Notes: generated by a model not told the origin, from the sequence alone. Positions 17,186 to 27,000 are shown, numbered from the stretch's first letter. The stretch: DNA of 64,000 bases from Pyxidicoccus xibeiensis (GCF_024198175.1 NZ_JAJVKV010000001.1:310001-374000), one strand, 5' to 3'. Numbers and translations are program-made.

Positions 17186-17906
17186 GGACGGCCTCGGCCG
17201 GAGCGGGCGCGTCGTCGGGCAGGGGCATGCCGATGCGGGCCATGACCTCCAGGTCCTTCGCCGTCAGCGCGCGCGTGCGGCGGCGCACGTAGTCCGCGCC
17301 CAGCACCAGGTTGAAGTTCGACACACCGCCGTAGCGGTGGTGCAGGAAGTGGTTGCGGTAGATGGCGCGGCCGTAGCGCGTGCGCAGCAGCCATGCCAGC
17401 CACCGGGGGGCCGTGCGCTGGCCCTCTTCGAAGGGCCGGTGCAGGTACGGGTGGACGAAGTGGCTCATGAAGGGCGGCAGCAGGAGCGTCACGCAGCCGG
17501 CCAGGAAGCCGATGGGCTCGAGCGTGAAGTAGAACACCGGGAAGAAGATGACGAGCGGCGAGACGAAGACGAACGCGCCCTCGCCGTGCAGCTTCGTGGC
17601 GTAGGCGCCCTGGATGATGGTGCGCCCGTGCTTGCCGCGCTGGAGCAGCTCCTCGGTGAGCTTCTGCTTCTCCTCCTCGCTCCGGAACTGCGTGACGTGG
17701 TCGTTCCGGAACGTCCTCACGTGGTGGATGGTGTGGTGGGAGTAGTGGGTGTTGATGAGGGGCCGGAACAGCCACGGCACGCGGGACCAGAAGCGCACCG
17801 CCTTGGGGCGCGCGTCAGACACGTACTCGTGCATGAAGGACTCGATGTAGGAGGAGATGACGTATCCCAGCGCGAGTCCCAGGAGTACCTGGATGAAGTC
17901 GGACAT
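17178..17906 (-). CDS. Membrane fatty-acid hydroxylase-like protein (histidine-box)
   Basis: A 242-residue membrane protein with the di-iron histidine boxes of the sterol desaturase/fatty acid hydroxylase superfamily: HEYVSD, HYSHHTIHH, a central HFVHPYLH and NHFLHHRYGG. Between the boxes lie paired hydrophobic segments (PLVIFFPVFYFTLEPIGFLA, LLLPPFMS). It should use O2 at a di-iron site on a lipid chain, but the regiochemistry cannot be read. The ATG lies two bases after the desaturase stop, so the genes are translationally linked. Confidence 0.8.
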   Translation of the reverse strand: MSDFIQVLLGLALGYVISSYIESFMHEYVSDARPKAVRFWSRVPWLFRPLINTHYSHHTIHHVRTFRNDHVTQFRSEEEKQKLTEELLQRGKHGRTIIQGAYATKLHGEGAFVFVSPLVIFFPVFYFTLEPIGFLAGCVTLLLPPFMSHFVHPYLHRPFEEGQRTAPRWLAWLLRTRYGRAIYRNHFLHHRYGGVSNFNLVLGADYVRRRTRALTAKDLEVMARIGMPLPDDAPAPAEAVRG

Positions 17907-17908
17907 TT

Positions 17909-18994
17909 TCAGTGCTCCTCGCCGGAGAGGGTGAGCAGGCCGTCCATCCGGCCCGCGGGCGCGGTGGACGGGGCCGTCAGGAGCGCGCTCGCGCTCCGGG
18001 GTGGGGTGGGGGGAAAGCCGGTCATCCGGCCCGCGGCCTCGTCGTAGACCTTGAGGCGGAAGGCTCGCAGCGACTCCAGGGCGCCCAGGCGCACGCCCTC
18101 GCCGCCCAGGCCGTGCTGCTCCATGTAGCCGCGCAGCAGGTAGCCGGGCACCTGGGGCCTCAGGTGGTGGACGTGGTGCAGGTTGATGGCCCCGAAGGTC
18201 CACTCGAGCACGCGTGGCAGCATCAGGTAGCTGCTCCCCTTCAGCGCCGAGTCCCGCAGGGACCACCGCGCACGGGGCACCCAGTAGGGCTGCTCGAGCT
18301 GGTGCTGGACGAAGAAGAGCCAGATGCCGAGCCCCGCGGCCACCTGGGTGACGACCAGGTGCACGACGAGCCACCGGGGCCAGTCACCGAAGGCGAGGAA
18401 CGCGAGGTGCAGGGCCACGAGCCCCAGGTTCGTCACGGCGATGGAGCGGCGCTCCGGCCTGCGCTCCTTCGCGACGATGCCGGGCAGGCGGAAGCGCAGC
18501 AGGAACTGGAAGACAGGCCCCACGCCCAGCAGGACGGCGGGGTGACGGTACAGGCGGTAGCGCAGGCGCGCGGCGGGCTTCAGCGCGCGGTACTCGTCGG
18601 CGGTCATCGTCACGATGTCCCCCGTGCCCCGCCGCTCCAGGTCCCCGCTGGTGCTGTGGTGGACCAGGTGCATGGCCCGCCAGTACGCGTGGGGCGCCAG
18701 CGTCAGCAGCCCCAGCACCGTCCCCACCCGGTCATTCGTCGCGGGGCGGCGGAACAGCGAGCGGTGCGAGCAGTCGTGCTGGAGGATGAAGACCCGGACC
18801 AGCGCGACGCCCGCGAGCACCGCCAACGCGAGCCCCCCTGTCAGGGATGACGCGAGGCAGAGGTAGCTCGCCCCCAGCAGCAGCAGGTAGGCGCCCACCG
18901 TCCCCAGGACCTGGACCACGCTGCGAGAAGTCCTGGGTTGCCAGCTGCGTGTGTCGGCAGGAAGGGTGATGTCGGATGAAAGATGAGGTGTCAT
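17909..18994 (-). CDS. Fatty acid desaturase
   Basis: A 361-residue membrane desaturase with the three canonical histidine boxes at the right spacing: HDCSH (73-77), HLVHH (109-113) and HHVHH (273-277), which bind the di-iron centre. Four or more hydrophobic segments surround them. It belongs to the FADS-like acyl-lipid or acyl-CoA desaturases. It is the first gene of a four-gene operon with a His-box hydroxylase, a hydrolase and a thioesterase, suggesting a dedicated lipid-modification pathway. ATG 18994 begins just before the first hydrophobic segment. Confidence 0.9.
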   Translation of the reverse strand: MTPHLSSDITLPADTRSWQPRTSRSVVQVLGTVGAYLLLLGASYLCLASSLTGGLALAVLAGVALVRVFILQHDCSHRSLFRRPATNDRVGTVLGLLTLAPHAYWRAMHLVHHSTSGDLERRGTGDIVTMTADEYRALKPAARLRYRLYRHPAVLLGVGPVFQFLLRFRLPGIVAKERRPERRSIAVTNLGLVALHLAFLAFGDWPRWLVVHLVVTQVAAGLGIWLFFVQHQLEQPYWVPRARWSLRDSALKGSSYLMLPRVLEWTFGAINLHHVHHLRPQVPGYLLRGYMEQHGLGGEGVRLGALESLRAFRLKVYDEAAGRMTGFPPTPPRSASALLTAPSTAPAGRMDGLLTLSGEEH

Positions 18995-19355
18995 GGCTGT
19001 CTCGACGCGGCGTGTCGGCCCCCCTGGACCATTGAATTCTCTTTTTCCCGACATAACCGGGCGTGACGCGATGCGGCAAGGACTTCCTGGGTTGGAGAGA
19101 GAGCATGGAGTGCTGGAAGGCCCCGCGGCGGGAGTACGCGCGCGACGCACCGTGCTCCACGCTCACCGCCCTCCCCCCGCCTCGGGCGTCATGAGCACGA
19201 GCCGGGCCTGGAGAACGGCACGCGTCAGCACCAACCCGCGAGGAGGCGTCCGGCCGTGGCGAGCCGTGCTTCCTCAAGCTTGCCGGTGATGACCCCGGTC
19301 AGGTGGCGCCATTCAGCCCTGCTACTCCCGTCCAGGAACGCGAGGACCCCACACG
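18995..19355. other. Intergenic region upstream of the lipid operon
   Basis: No gene is supported here. It must hold the promoter of the minus-strand desaturase operon and of the plus-strand immunity-like gene at 19356. An AT-rich stretch and the small inverted repeat CCCG / CGGG (19047-19061, around ACATAAC) lie about 55 bases before the desaturase start and are the only visible regulatory candidates. Confidence 0.4.
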
Positions 19356-20075
19356 ATGCCCCGCTTCTTTGAACTCACGAGAGACAAGGCCATGTGGGCG
19401 CGCTTCAAGGGAGACTTCGACGCTGCCCACAAGTGGCACCTGCCCGGCGTGAGGTGCGACACCTGCGGAGTCACGTGGGGAAGTTCAGGTCACCAGTATC
19501 CGGGAGTCGACCTGTCGTACCTGACGGAGCGAGAGAGTTTCCGTTCCAGACCGGTCTCTGTCGCGGAGTTCGAGCGACTTCGGGAGCTTGTGCGTCCCCT
19601 GGCGCCTCCGAACGCGAAGCTTCCACCCGGCACGAGCCTGGGGGCGCTGGCAGGTACGGCCTCCGGGAAGTTCGGCCCTTTCACCTCCCAGGATGACATC
19701 CTGTGGCTTGTGCACAGGGATGCACTGGAGCACCTGCAGGCGGAAGGTGTGCGCGGACTGCTCGGCTGCCGCACGGAGCTGCGATTTCGCAGCAAGGACG
19801 CACCAGAGTTGCTGGAGCTTCAGGTGGAGCCGCACGGCCGGCTGCACCCGGACTGCCTTCCCCCAGACCTGCCACCGCCTTGCGCCACCTGTGACCGGCA
19901 AGCCTTCCGGCTGCCAGATGACCCCATCCTGGACGCAGCGACCCTGCCCACGGACCTGGACCTGTTCCGGGTGGGCAACTTCGCCACGGTGATGATTGGC
20001 ACCGAGCGGCTCATGGAGGCCTTACGCCGCCTCAAGTTGGACGGCATCACCTTCAGAGAGCTGCCTACGCGCTAG
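19356..20075 (+). CDS. SitI6-type double-CXXCG motif immunity-like protein
   Basis: A 239-residue protein of the Myxococcus paralogous double-CXXCG family (TIGR02264 type), now linked to SitI6 immunity against swarming-inhibition lipoprotein toxins (known family; this assignment is from motif memory). Seen: MPRFFELTRD, Cys34/Cys37 in VRCDTCGVTWG, Tyr-Pro-Gly at 48-50 followed by VDLSYL, and a second pair Cys176/Cys179 in PPPCATCDRQAF, ending with DGITFRELPTR. The second motif is CxxCD and not CxxCG. The expected partner toxin lipoprotein is not found on either side; decayed sequence follows. Codon use is less GC-biased than in neighbours. Confidence 0.75.
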   Translation: MPRFFELTRDKAMWARFKGDFDAAHKWHLPGVRCDTCGVTWGSSGHQYPGVDLSYLTERESFRSRPVSVAEFERLRELVRPLAPPNAKLPPGTSLGALAGTASGKFGPFTSQDDILWLVHRDALEHLQAEGVRGLLGCRTELRFRSKDAPELLELQVEPHGRLHPDCLPPDLPPPCATCDRQAFRLPDDPILDAATLPTDLDLFRVGNFATVMIGTERLMEALRRLKLDGITFRELPTR

Positions 20076-20712
20076 CCCTACTGTGTCACAAAGCTCGTCC
20101 CCCCCTCGGAAACCGACGTGCGGGCAGAGCTGTTCAATCAGGGCGTCTCCGCGAGGAAGCAAGACGTTGGTGACACCGCAGGAATGGTGGCCTGAGCCAA
20201 ACAAGGCGGTCAGCGCAAGGCCCGGCTCCACGGCCCGAGCCTCGCGAGAGGAGCCCGTGACTCAGTCCTCCGCGGTGGCCCCCTGCGGGTCCTTTTCAAC
20301 TGACCTGGGAGGAGGCAGGCTGCACTGGAACGGCATACATCGTCACCGAAAGCCTGGGAAGCATCCTCCCCGCACCACGACTTGTCTTTGTTGTCACCGG
20401 GGATGCTCCGAATACATACAAGGTCCGACCAGACACGCTAACGCGAGTCGTCGTTAACGTGCTCTCGGCGCGGCTGTCGGATGGGGCCTGCTTCGACTAC
20501 TCGGTGCCACGACGGGCACAAGGGTTTCTTGCCGCTCTCGTTCGTCAAGCCACTCCGCCCGATGTGAGCTTCGTTCCGCCGCTCCATGTGTCCGCCGATT
20601 GATATGGACCGACTGGATGGTGCCGGGCCGAAGACCATGGGGCCGGTAACGCGAAGAGGCCCGACCCCGGTGGGTTCCTGGCCCGGGCTCCTCGAGTGCC
20701 AGCCTGCGCGGC
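20076..20712. other. Region with coding remnants and no intact gene
   Basis: No open gene is supported. Directly after the immunity-like gene, in the same frame, 38 codons read like protein (YCVTKLVPPSETDVRAELFN and onwards) before a TGA near 20192. A second open stretch lies at 20261-20602. Base composition is lower in G+C than the flanks. This looks like a decayed or rearranged accessory gene cluster. Confidence 0.5.
20261..20602 (+). pseudogene. Coding remnant (C-terminal part of an unknown protein)
   Basis: A 113-codon open stretch between TGA 20258-20260 and TGA 20600-20602 has protein-like composition (QLTWEEAGCTGTAYIVTESL, then GSILPAPRLVFVVTGDAPNT, and later VVVNVLSARLSDGACFDYSV) but no plausible start codon near its beginning. 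The family is not recognised. I read it as the 3' remnant of a gene whose start was lost, near the orphan immunity-like gene at 19356. Confidence 0.45.
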
Positions 20713-22011
20713 TCAGGGGCTGGGGTTGACGATGCGTCCCATGAAGAGGACCGCCTGGGTGTCCACGTCCTCGATGAGGAAGAGGAAGGGGCGGTCCACG
20801 ACGAGCTCCGGCGGCATCGACACCGGTACCATGCCGATGGCCGTGGCGGCGGCGGCCTCCGTGCCCTTCTCGTCCACGGCCACGAACGCCTTGTGCTCGG
20901 CCGACTGGATGGCCAGTGCCTCCTCCTTCGTCATCCCCGACATGTCCGAGGCGCCGGTGAAGGCATCCACCAGCCCGAGCGCCTTCAGCGGCTCCACCAG
21001 CGAGAGCCGCGTCTCCACCCGGAACTTCGGCATCCGGAGGTAGAAGCGGTCCCTCTCCAGCTTCGAGCGGACCTCGGAGAGGAAGCTCGCCGAGAGCCGC
21101 GACTCCACCTCCGTGAACCGGCCGCTGTCCGGAATGACGAGCAGCATGCGGAACGACTGGCCCGAGTACGCCAGCGCGAGGGCCTCATAGCCGTCGCCCT
21201 TTCCGTACGAGAGGAGCCCGTCCGCGCCCCCCATCATCTGGACCTGCTGCTGGCTCCCGTCCAGGCGGTAGAACGGGGCGCTGCGCGTCCCACCCTCGGT
21301 GAATGGCACCGCCCACGCGCCCTTGAAGTAGAGCGCGTTGGCCATCACCAGGCTCGTGTCCGGCGTCACCGAGCCCTCCGGGAGCAAACCCTGGATGCGG
21401 CCCTCCGTCAGGTCCTTCACCCAGCCGTTGATGCGGGAGCGGATGGACTCGGACTCGGTCGAGAAGTCCACCACGCGCATCCCCGCCCCGTAGTTGACGG
21501 CGAGCGTGTCCAGGAAGGCAGGCTCGAACGTGCGTCCCTTCTGGCCCCAGAGGGCATTCACCACCCGCAGCGTGGGCGGCGAGCCCGGCTGGTTCGGGTG
21601 CTCGGCGCGGTCATGGAGCTTCAGGTCGAGCGCGTTCAGCGCCGGGTGGAAGCGGTCCTGCGACACGAAGCGCAGCGCCTGCGCCATCTGCGCCTCGGTG
21701 TTGCCCCGGGCGCCCGCGTACGTCATGCCGAAGGCCTGGGTGATGCTGTACGGCGAGAAGAAGAGGTTCTCCCCCGGACGCGTGCTCAGCCGGTACAGGG
21801 CCGCGCCGAAGTCGGTGTTGCCCGCGACGACGGCGGCCAGGTCCTCGGCCGCGACGTTCGGCGAGCGCGCCCGCTGCAGGTCCGAGGCGACGAGCTCTCC
21901 CGGCGGCTCGGGGAACGACTGCTCATCTTTGTCCTCGGAGGAACACCCCGCCAGCAGCAGCAGGGCGGTGAGGATGCGAGGACTCCAGCTCCAGGAAGGA
22001 CGTGCGGTCAT
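20713..22011 (-). CDS. Serpin (serine protease inhibitor) lipoprotein
   Basis: A 432-residue serpin with a lipoprotein signal (lipobox LLAGC, Cys23). Family signatures: NLFFSPYSITQAFGMTYAGA, LVMANALYFKGAW, the F-x-V-E-T block (KFRVETRLSLVEPLKALGL), HKAFVAVDEKGTEAAAATA and the C-terminal DRPFLFLIED. The hinge KGTEAAAATA has small residues from P12 to P9, the pattern of an inhibitory, loop-inserting serpin. Counting 17 residues from Glu381 puts the scissile bond at Val397-Ser398 with P4-P1 Met-Val-Pro-Val, suggesting an elastase-like target. ATG 22011 has GGAG six bases upstream; ATG 22023 is an alternative. Confidence 0.92.
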   Translation of the reverse strand: MTARPSWSWSPRILTALLLLAGCSSEDKDEQSFPEPPGELVASDLQRARSPNVAAEDLAAVVAGNTDFGAALYRLSTRPGENLFFSPYSITQAFGMTYAGARGNTEAQMAQALRFVSQDRFHPALNALDLKLHDRAEHPNQPGSPPTLRVVNALWGQKGRTFEPAFLDTLAVNYGAGMRVVDFSTESESIRSRINGWVKDLTEGRIQGLLPEGSVTPDTSLVMANALYFKGAWAVPFTEGGTRSAPFYRLDGSQQQVQMMGGADGLLSYGKGDGYEALALAYSGQSFRMLLVIPDSGRFTEVESRLSASFLSEVRSKLERDRFYLRMPKFRVETRLSLVEPLKALGLVDAFTGASDMSGMTKEEALAIQSAEHKAFVAVDEKGTEAAAATAIGMVPVSMPPELVVDRPFLFLIEDVDTQAVLFMGRIVNPSP

Positions 22012-22300
22012 GGCGTGCTCCATTCGAGTGCGCGCCGTCAGAGCAAGGCGCGTGCACACCGGGGAGGCGAATGACTTCGCGGGGTTGGGACGCCCGCGGA
22101 CGCCGGGGGCCTCGGATTTCCGTGGGTCCTCGTCGGAGAACCCTCAGACGGCGCCTGGAGCGTCTCGTCGGAACGCGCGGGCGTCGCGGTGGGACGCGCG
22201 TCCCCTGCCCTGGAGGGCACCCTCCCCCGGACACAGGCAGGTGGTACGTGCGGTGCAGTGGTCTCGGACGTCTGTCCCCCCACCAGACGGAGAGCCCCCC

Positions 22301-22663
22301 GTGCTGACCATCCGCGACCCCCAGCTCCAGGCCCTGGCGCTGGACGTCCAGCTCCGCAACCCGCGCCCCTTCCTCGACCACCTGCACCAGCACCACCCGG
22401 AGTGGGTGGCGGCGCAAGGCGAGGAGGAGGCGCTGGCGGTGGTCCGCGGTGCCGTGCGCAGGGCCCATGGCTACGCGCTCTCATCCACGCGCGACGTCTG
22501 CCGGCTCCTCGACCTGGTCGTCATCTTCGGCCCGGACTGGAGCGGCGACGAGCACGCCTGGCTGCACCAGTCACTCGTGGGGGCCACGCCGGCGACCTCC
22601 TCGCGCAGGCTGGAGCGACTCCTCCAGCAGGCGATGTACCGCCTCGAAGAGGCCAGGCCCTGA
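22301..22663 (+). CDS. Small helical protein, first gene of a putative effector cassette
   Basis: A 120-residue protein starting with GTG (VLTIRDPQLQALALDVQLRN), GGAG about 11 bases upstream. It is helical, without signal or membrane segment, and ends AWLHQSLVGATPATSSRRLE and a short tail. The pattern of an N-terminal IRDxQLxAL, a middle GYALSSTRDVCRLLDLVVIF and an aromatic-acidic end recalls small proteins I associate with type VI secretion effector loci; this is a memory-based guess. It precedes the next gene by ten bases and all three cassette genes run the same way. Confidence 0.65.
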   Translation: MLTIRDPQLQALALDVQLRNPRPFLDHLHQHHPEWVAAQGEEEALAVVRGAVRRAHGYALSSTRDVCRLLDLVVIFGPDWSGDEHAWLHQSLVGATPATSSRRLERLLQQAMYRLEEARP

Positions 22664-22673
22664 GGGACGCGCC

Positions 22674-24002
22674 ATGAACCTCGACAACGCCACGCCCGTC
22701 TCCCCCGCGCTGAAGGCGCTCGCGAAGTCCGCGGAGGGCGGCACCGCGAAGGACGAGCCGGCCGTCGAGCCCTGCCCCTACGCCAAGGAGAAGAAGAAGC
22801 CACTGCGCTTCATGCTCTGGCACCTCCACCAGCTCGGCGGAGGCTTCCATCGCCCCACCGCGCGTCCCGACGTGGCCATCGAGGCCTATGCGACGCTCGT
22901 GCACCGGCTGAAGGTCGACGTCTGCATCCTCCCCGGGCTCACCCGAACCGTGGGCACGCGGGCCGCCGTCGCGAAGACCGACCTCGCGGGCCGCGCGCAG
23001 CTCGTCATGGAGGACGCGGTGGAGGACACCGGGCCCCAGGAGGTGCTGCGCATCCTCCAGCAACTGAAGGCCCTGGACCCCGCGGGAGGCTGGCAGGCGC
23101 GGTTCCTGACGTCCGACGCGGACGGGAAGTACGTCTACCTCTCCGACAGCACCACGTGCGTCCTCCACCGCGGCGCGGACGGCGTCACCCTCTCCAAGCT
23201 GGACGTCGTCGACTCCGGCCGCGCCCCCTCGCTCGGCCTGACGGGGAAGCTCGTGTGCGCGACGTTCCAGTCGAAGGCCCATGTCGCGGAGCCCTTCCAC
23301 GTGATGGCCCCGCTCGGCGCCATCCGCGAGCGCGACCTCACCGAGGAGCGCGGACGCGCGCTTCCCGACGAGGCCCCGAAGGCGACCCGCACCGCGCCGG
23401 AGACGTCGCTGGTGGCCCTCTCCGCGCCGAAGGACCTCCTGTCGGACCGGGCGGCCTTCAACCGGTTCCGCTCGGAGATGGAGGCCCTCTACCAGCTTCC
23501 GCCCCAGGAGGGCTCGGTGCTGCGCGACGACCCCTGGAAGTCGATTCCAGAGACGCAGGCAGGCCTGCTCGCCAACTTCGCCGCCGTGGCGCTCGACAAC
23601 GTGCTCCTCCAGAACGAGCACATGCACTGGGAGGCAATGGAGCTTCCCAGGCATCCGGAGAACCTGAAAGAGGTGGCGGGCGCCCTCGCGGACACGCTGC
23701 TGCCCTGCTTCGCCGCGGCCGACGCACCGCCCCTCGTCGAGGAGCTGCGGGTGGTGGACCTCGTGCGCGCCGCGCTCCCCGCGCAGAGCCTGGGCGAGCT
23801 GGACCCCGAGGGCAAGGCGCCTGGCGACGCCTCCCTTCCCACCGAGGACTCGCTGCTCGTAGCGCTGCGAGAGCGCTTCCACGCGGGCACCGAGCGCCCG
23901 ACGCGGGAAGAAAAGCCCGTCAACGCGCTGGCGGAGTGCCGCTACTTCAGCGCCGCGCTCTCCACCCACTGGCCCGTCGTCGCGCAGCTGCGCTGGCCCT
24001 GA
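22674..24002 (+). CDS. Unknown protein with a possible degenerate endo/exonuclease/phosphatase-like start
   Basis: A 442-residue soluble protein of unknown family. Residues about 35-95 (LRFMLWHLHQLGGGFHRPTA, then a helix, then LKVDVCILPGLTRTVGT) have the rhythm of an endonuclease/exonuclease/phosphatase domain start, where Trp-Asn-hydrophobic and hydrophobic-Gln-Glu would be expected; here the Asn is His and the Glu is Gly, so a catalytic role is doubtful. The rest alternates strands and acidic helices, including DDPWKSIPETQAGLLANFAA. ATG 22674 lies ten bases after the previous stop, and the third cassette gene follows after 23 bases. Confidence 0.7.
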   Translation: MNLDNATPVSPALKALAKSAEGGTAKDEPAVEPCPYAKEKKKPLRFMLWHLHQLGGGFHRPTARPDVAIEAYATLVHRLKVDVCILPGLTRTVGTRAAVAKTDLAGRAQLVMEDAVEDTGPQEVLRILQQLKALDPAGGWQARFLTSDADGKYVYLSDSTTCVLHRGADGVTLSKLDVVDSGRAPSLGLTGKLVCATFQSKAHVAEPFHVMAPLGAIRERDLTEERGRALPDEAPKATRTAPETSLVALSAPKDLLSDRAAFNRFRSEMEALYQLPPQEGSVLRDDPWKSIPETQAGLLANFAAVALDNVLLQNEHMHWEAMELPRHPENLKEVAGALADTLLPCFAAADAPPLVEELRVVDLVRAALPAQSLGELDPEGKAPGDASLPTEDSLLVALRERFHAGTERPTREEKPVNALAECRYFSAALSTHWPVVAQLRWP

Positions 24003-24025
24003 CCCCTCACCCGACTCCGAGAACC

Positions 24026-27000
24026 ATGGCCCAGTACAAGGCAAGCAAGCGGAAGTGGTACGAGGAGAAGTTCCTGCTCCCGTGGCCCGCGGAGAACGGC
24101 GACGCGAAGGCCAGCCTCGTGGTGGAGGAGATTGGCCAGGTGGCCGGCCTGGACGTCCACCTCACCGTTTTCAAGTCCACCTGGACCTACCGCTTCCAGC
24201 ACCATCACGGCCTGGAGACCATCTTCGACCGCATCTTCGGAAGCGGCACCGGTGGCGTCCACGTCACGCTGGAGCTGCCGGGGGAAGGCGGCCAGCCGAG
24301 CACGCAGGGCATCCACTGCTACATCGGCGGGCCGAACCAGGGACGCACTGACGAAGAGCGCGTGGCGCTGGAGGCGCTGCTCGAAGAGCAGGTGACTCGG
24401 CTGAAGGGCATCATCCAGACCGCCCTGAACGAGTTCGACGAGTTCGTCTGGGAGGGCTGCGACGACCCGGATGATGCCTTCGCCTTCCTGGCCTGTGACA
24501 CCCGCCACGACGGCTTCGAGCTGCTCGCCCGCATCATGTCCGCGCGGCACGGCATGAAGGTGGTGTACCCGGCGCAGTCGGACCTCGCCCTCCTCTGGGC
24601 GACGCCCTCGCTGCATCCCATGCAGGCGCTGCAGAACTGCCACCAGCGCCTGATTCGCGACTCCGTGCGGGGACTGGGCACGGACGAGGCCTCGGCGAAA
24701 GAGTCCGTGGAGATGGGGAAGTACTTCTACTTCACCGCGACCCCCCCGAAGGCCATGGGGCTGGCCAAGGACGCACCCGCGGACACGCCGACGCTGCTCG
24801 AGGAGCTGGAGAGCACCCTCGACAAGCTGGAGCGCGAGCTGCCCACGCTTCCCAAGGAGGCCGCCCCCCCGCATCTGGAGAAGGTCAACGAGCAGCTCTG
24901 GAGCCTGCGGAAGGCCTTCGACAAGAAGGCCTCGGAGGCGGACGCGGCCACGGCCGTCGAGCTCAAGAAGCGGGCGAAGTGGTACCCCCTGCTCGCGGAC
25001 GCGGAGCGACAGCTCAAGGGCTTCAAGAAGCAGATGGAGGCCGCCGCCCTGGACGCTGAGCCCGCGGAGAAGCTGGAGGAGGTCCGGGCCCGGCTCGCCC
25101 GCGCGCAGCGCAACCTCTCCCTGGCGCATGCCGGCATGTGCAGCATCCAGAACTTCCACACCATCGAGCCGTTCTATCTCTTCCGGCTCCTGGTGAAGTT
25201 CCAGGTGCAGTCGAAGACGCCCATCCCGCCCGCCGACCGCACGAAGCTCAGCAGCTCGCTGACGGGCGGCCTGCACAACAGCCCCCACATGGCCTGGCTC
25301 TTCACCTGGCTGCGGGACAGGCTGGTGGTGCTGGACGCGGCGCTCCGCAAGGCCTGCCCGAAGAAGGGGCCCGTCTCCAAGCAGTGGCCCGACGGCGAGC
25401 CGGCGGTGGTCTTCTATCTCAAGGGCGGCCGCGCGGCGAAGTACCTCCAGGACCGCGCCACGGAGGGAGAGAACGACTGGGACACGAACATCGTCATCAA
25501 TCCCAACCTCAAGGCGGGCGACTGGTACCGGACCTTCCTCGCGGTGCACAACACGGTGCTCGCCTTCCTGGAGGAGTCCAAGCGGCTGTTCGCCGTCCGC
25601 GTCCATCAGCGCGATGCCTACGAGGGGATGACGAAGGCCCTCACGGCGCTGGACAAGGCCGAGCAGGACCAGCGCGCCAAGGACCAGGAGAAGGCCAGGG
25701 CAAAGAAGGACGAGCACGAAGCCCAGCTGATGCCGGATCTCCAGGAAGACGACGTCCACGTCTCCGATGAGGACGAGCGCCTCTATGAGCAGGCCGTGAA
25801 GCAGCTCAAGGCCCTGGCCCTCTCGGACCGCCTGCGCAACGAGGAGACGGGCTCCCTGCTGGAGGAGCTGGAGAAGGAGAACCTCAAGGCGGAGCTCATC
25901 GACATCGGAATCCCCCGCCGGGACACCGTGGAGGCCTTCGAGCAATGGTTCAACGTCTGCCCCCGAGTCATCGTCCGCGGCGACGTCCCCATCCCCGGGC
26001 ACCTCTATTACCTCGCGGAGTTCGTGACGATGATTCGCGAGGCCTTCATGGACAAGAGCATCTCCATCCGGAAGATTCCCATCCGCGTGGAGCGCCTGCT
26101 GGAGGTCCTCCTCATGGCGTCCGCCGACCTCGACCGGTTGATTGGCGAGGAGAAGGAGCACGTGCCGCAGATGCTGGCTCCCTCGCTGGCCGAGGTGGGA
26201 AAGCTCCCGCTGCACCTGAAGCGGCTGCTCACCCTCCTCGTCAAGCAGCTCGCGGACGCATACGAGCTGGCGGAGGACCCCGGCCTGGCGAAGTGCTTCG
26301 ACACGACGTTCAAGGCGGCGCTGCCCCAGCGTGCGGCCAAGGCGAAGTACCCCAAGTCCCTGACTGACTCGATTGCCGCGTACGCGCCCTACGGCAGCAA
26401 CGCGAAGAACAAGGAGGTGGCGGATGCGATTGGCTTCGTCCAATGGATGGCGGAGACCTACGGCACCCACCTCAAGGAGGAGCGGGCCCGCTTCATCCAG
26501 GAGCAGCGCAAGTGGTTCGTCCACTTCATCAAGGCCATCTACACCGGCTCCATCTTCGCGCTGGGAGAGGACCTCCAGGTGCAGTTCGCCGTGAGCGGCG
26601 CCTTCGCGGCGCAGCTGCACGCGAAGTACGCGCGGTTCGAGCGGCTGGAGGAGCTGGAGCCCGTGAAGCGGGTGGACATCAAGCTCTTCTGCACGCCCGG
26701 GACGAAGCCGGGCGCCACGGTGGACGCGGCCGCCGTGCTGGAGCTCATCGAGCCCATCATCTCCACGTACCTCCAGAACACCGCGACCAAGGCACCGCAC
26801 TACCACGTCGTCCGCGGGGCCCCGGGGACGCTCTACTTCCAGTGGCCGGAGGCGGTGAAGTTCGCGGAGGGCATGGAGTACCAGCCCATCGTGATGAAGC
26901 TCTCCGTGGAGGCGTGCGAGGAGAGCTGGCCCCAGCTGGCCTTCATCCAGGGGCTGCCCGTCCTCGGGCTGCGAGACCTCATCTGGGAGTACAAGCGTCG

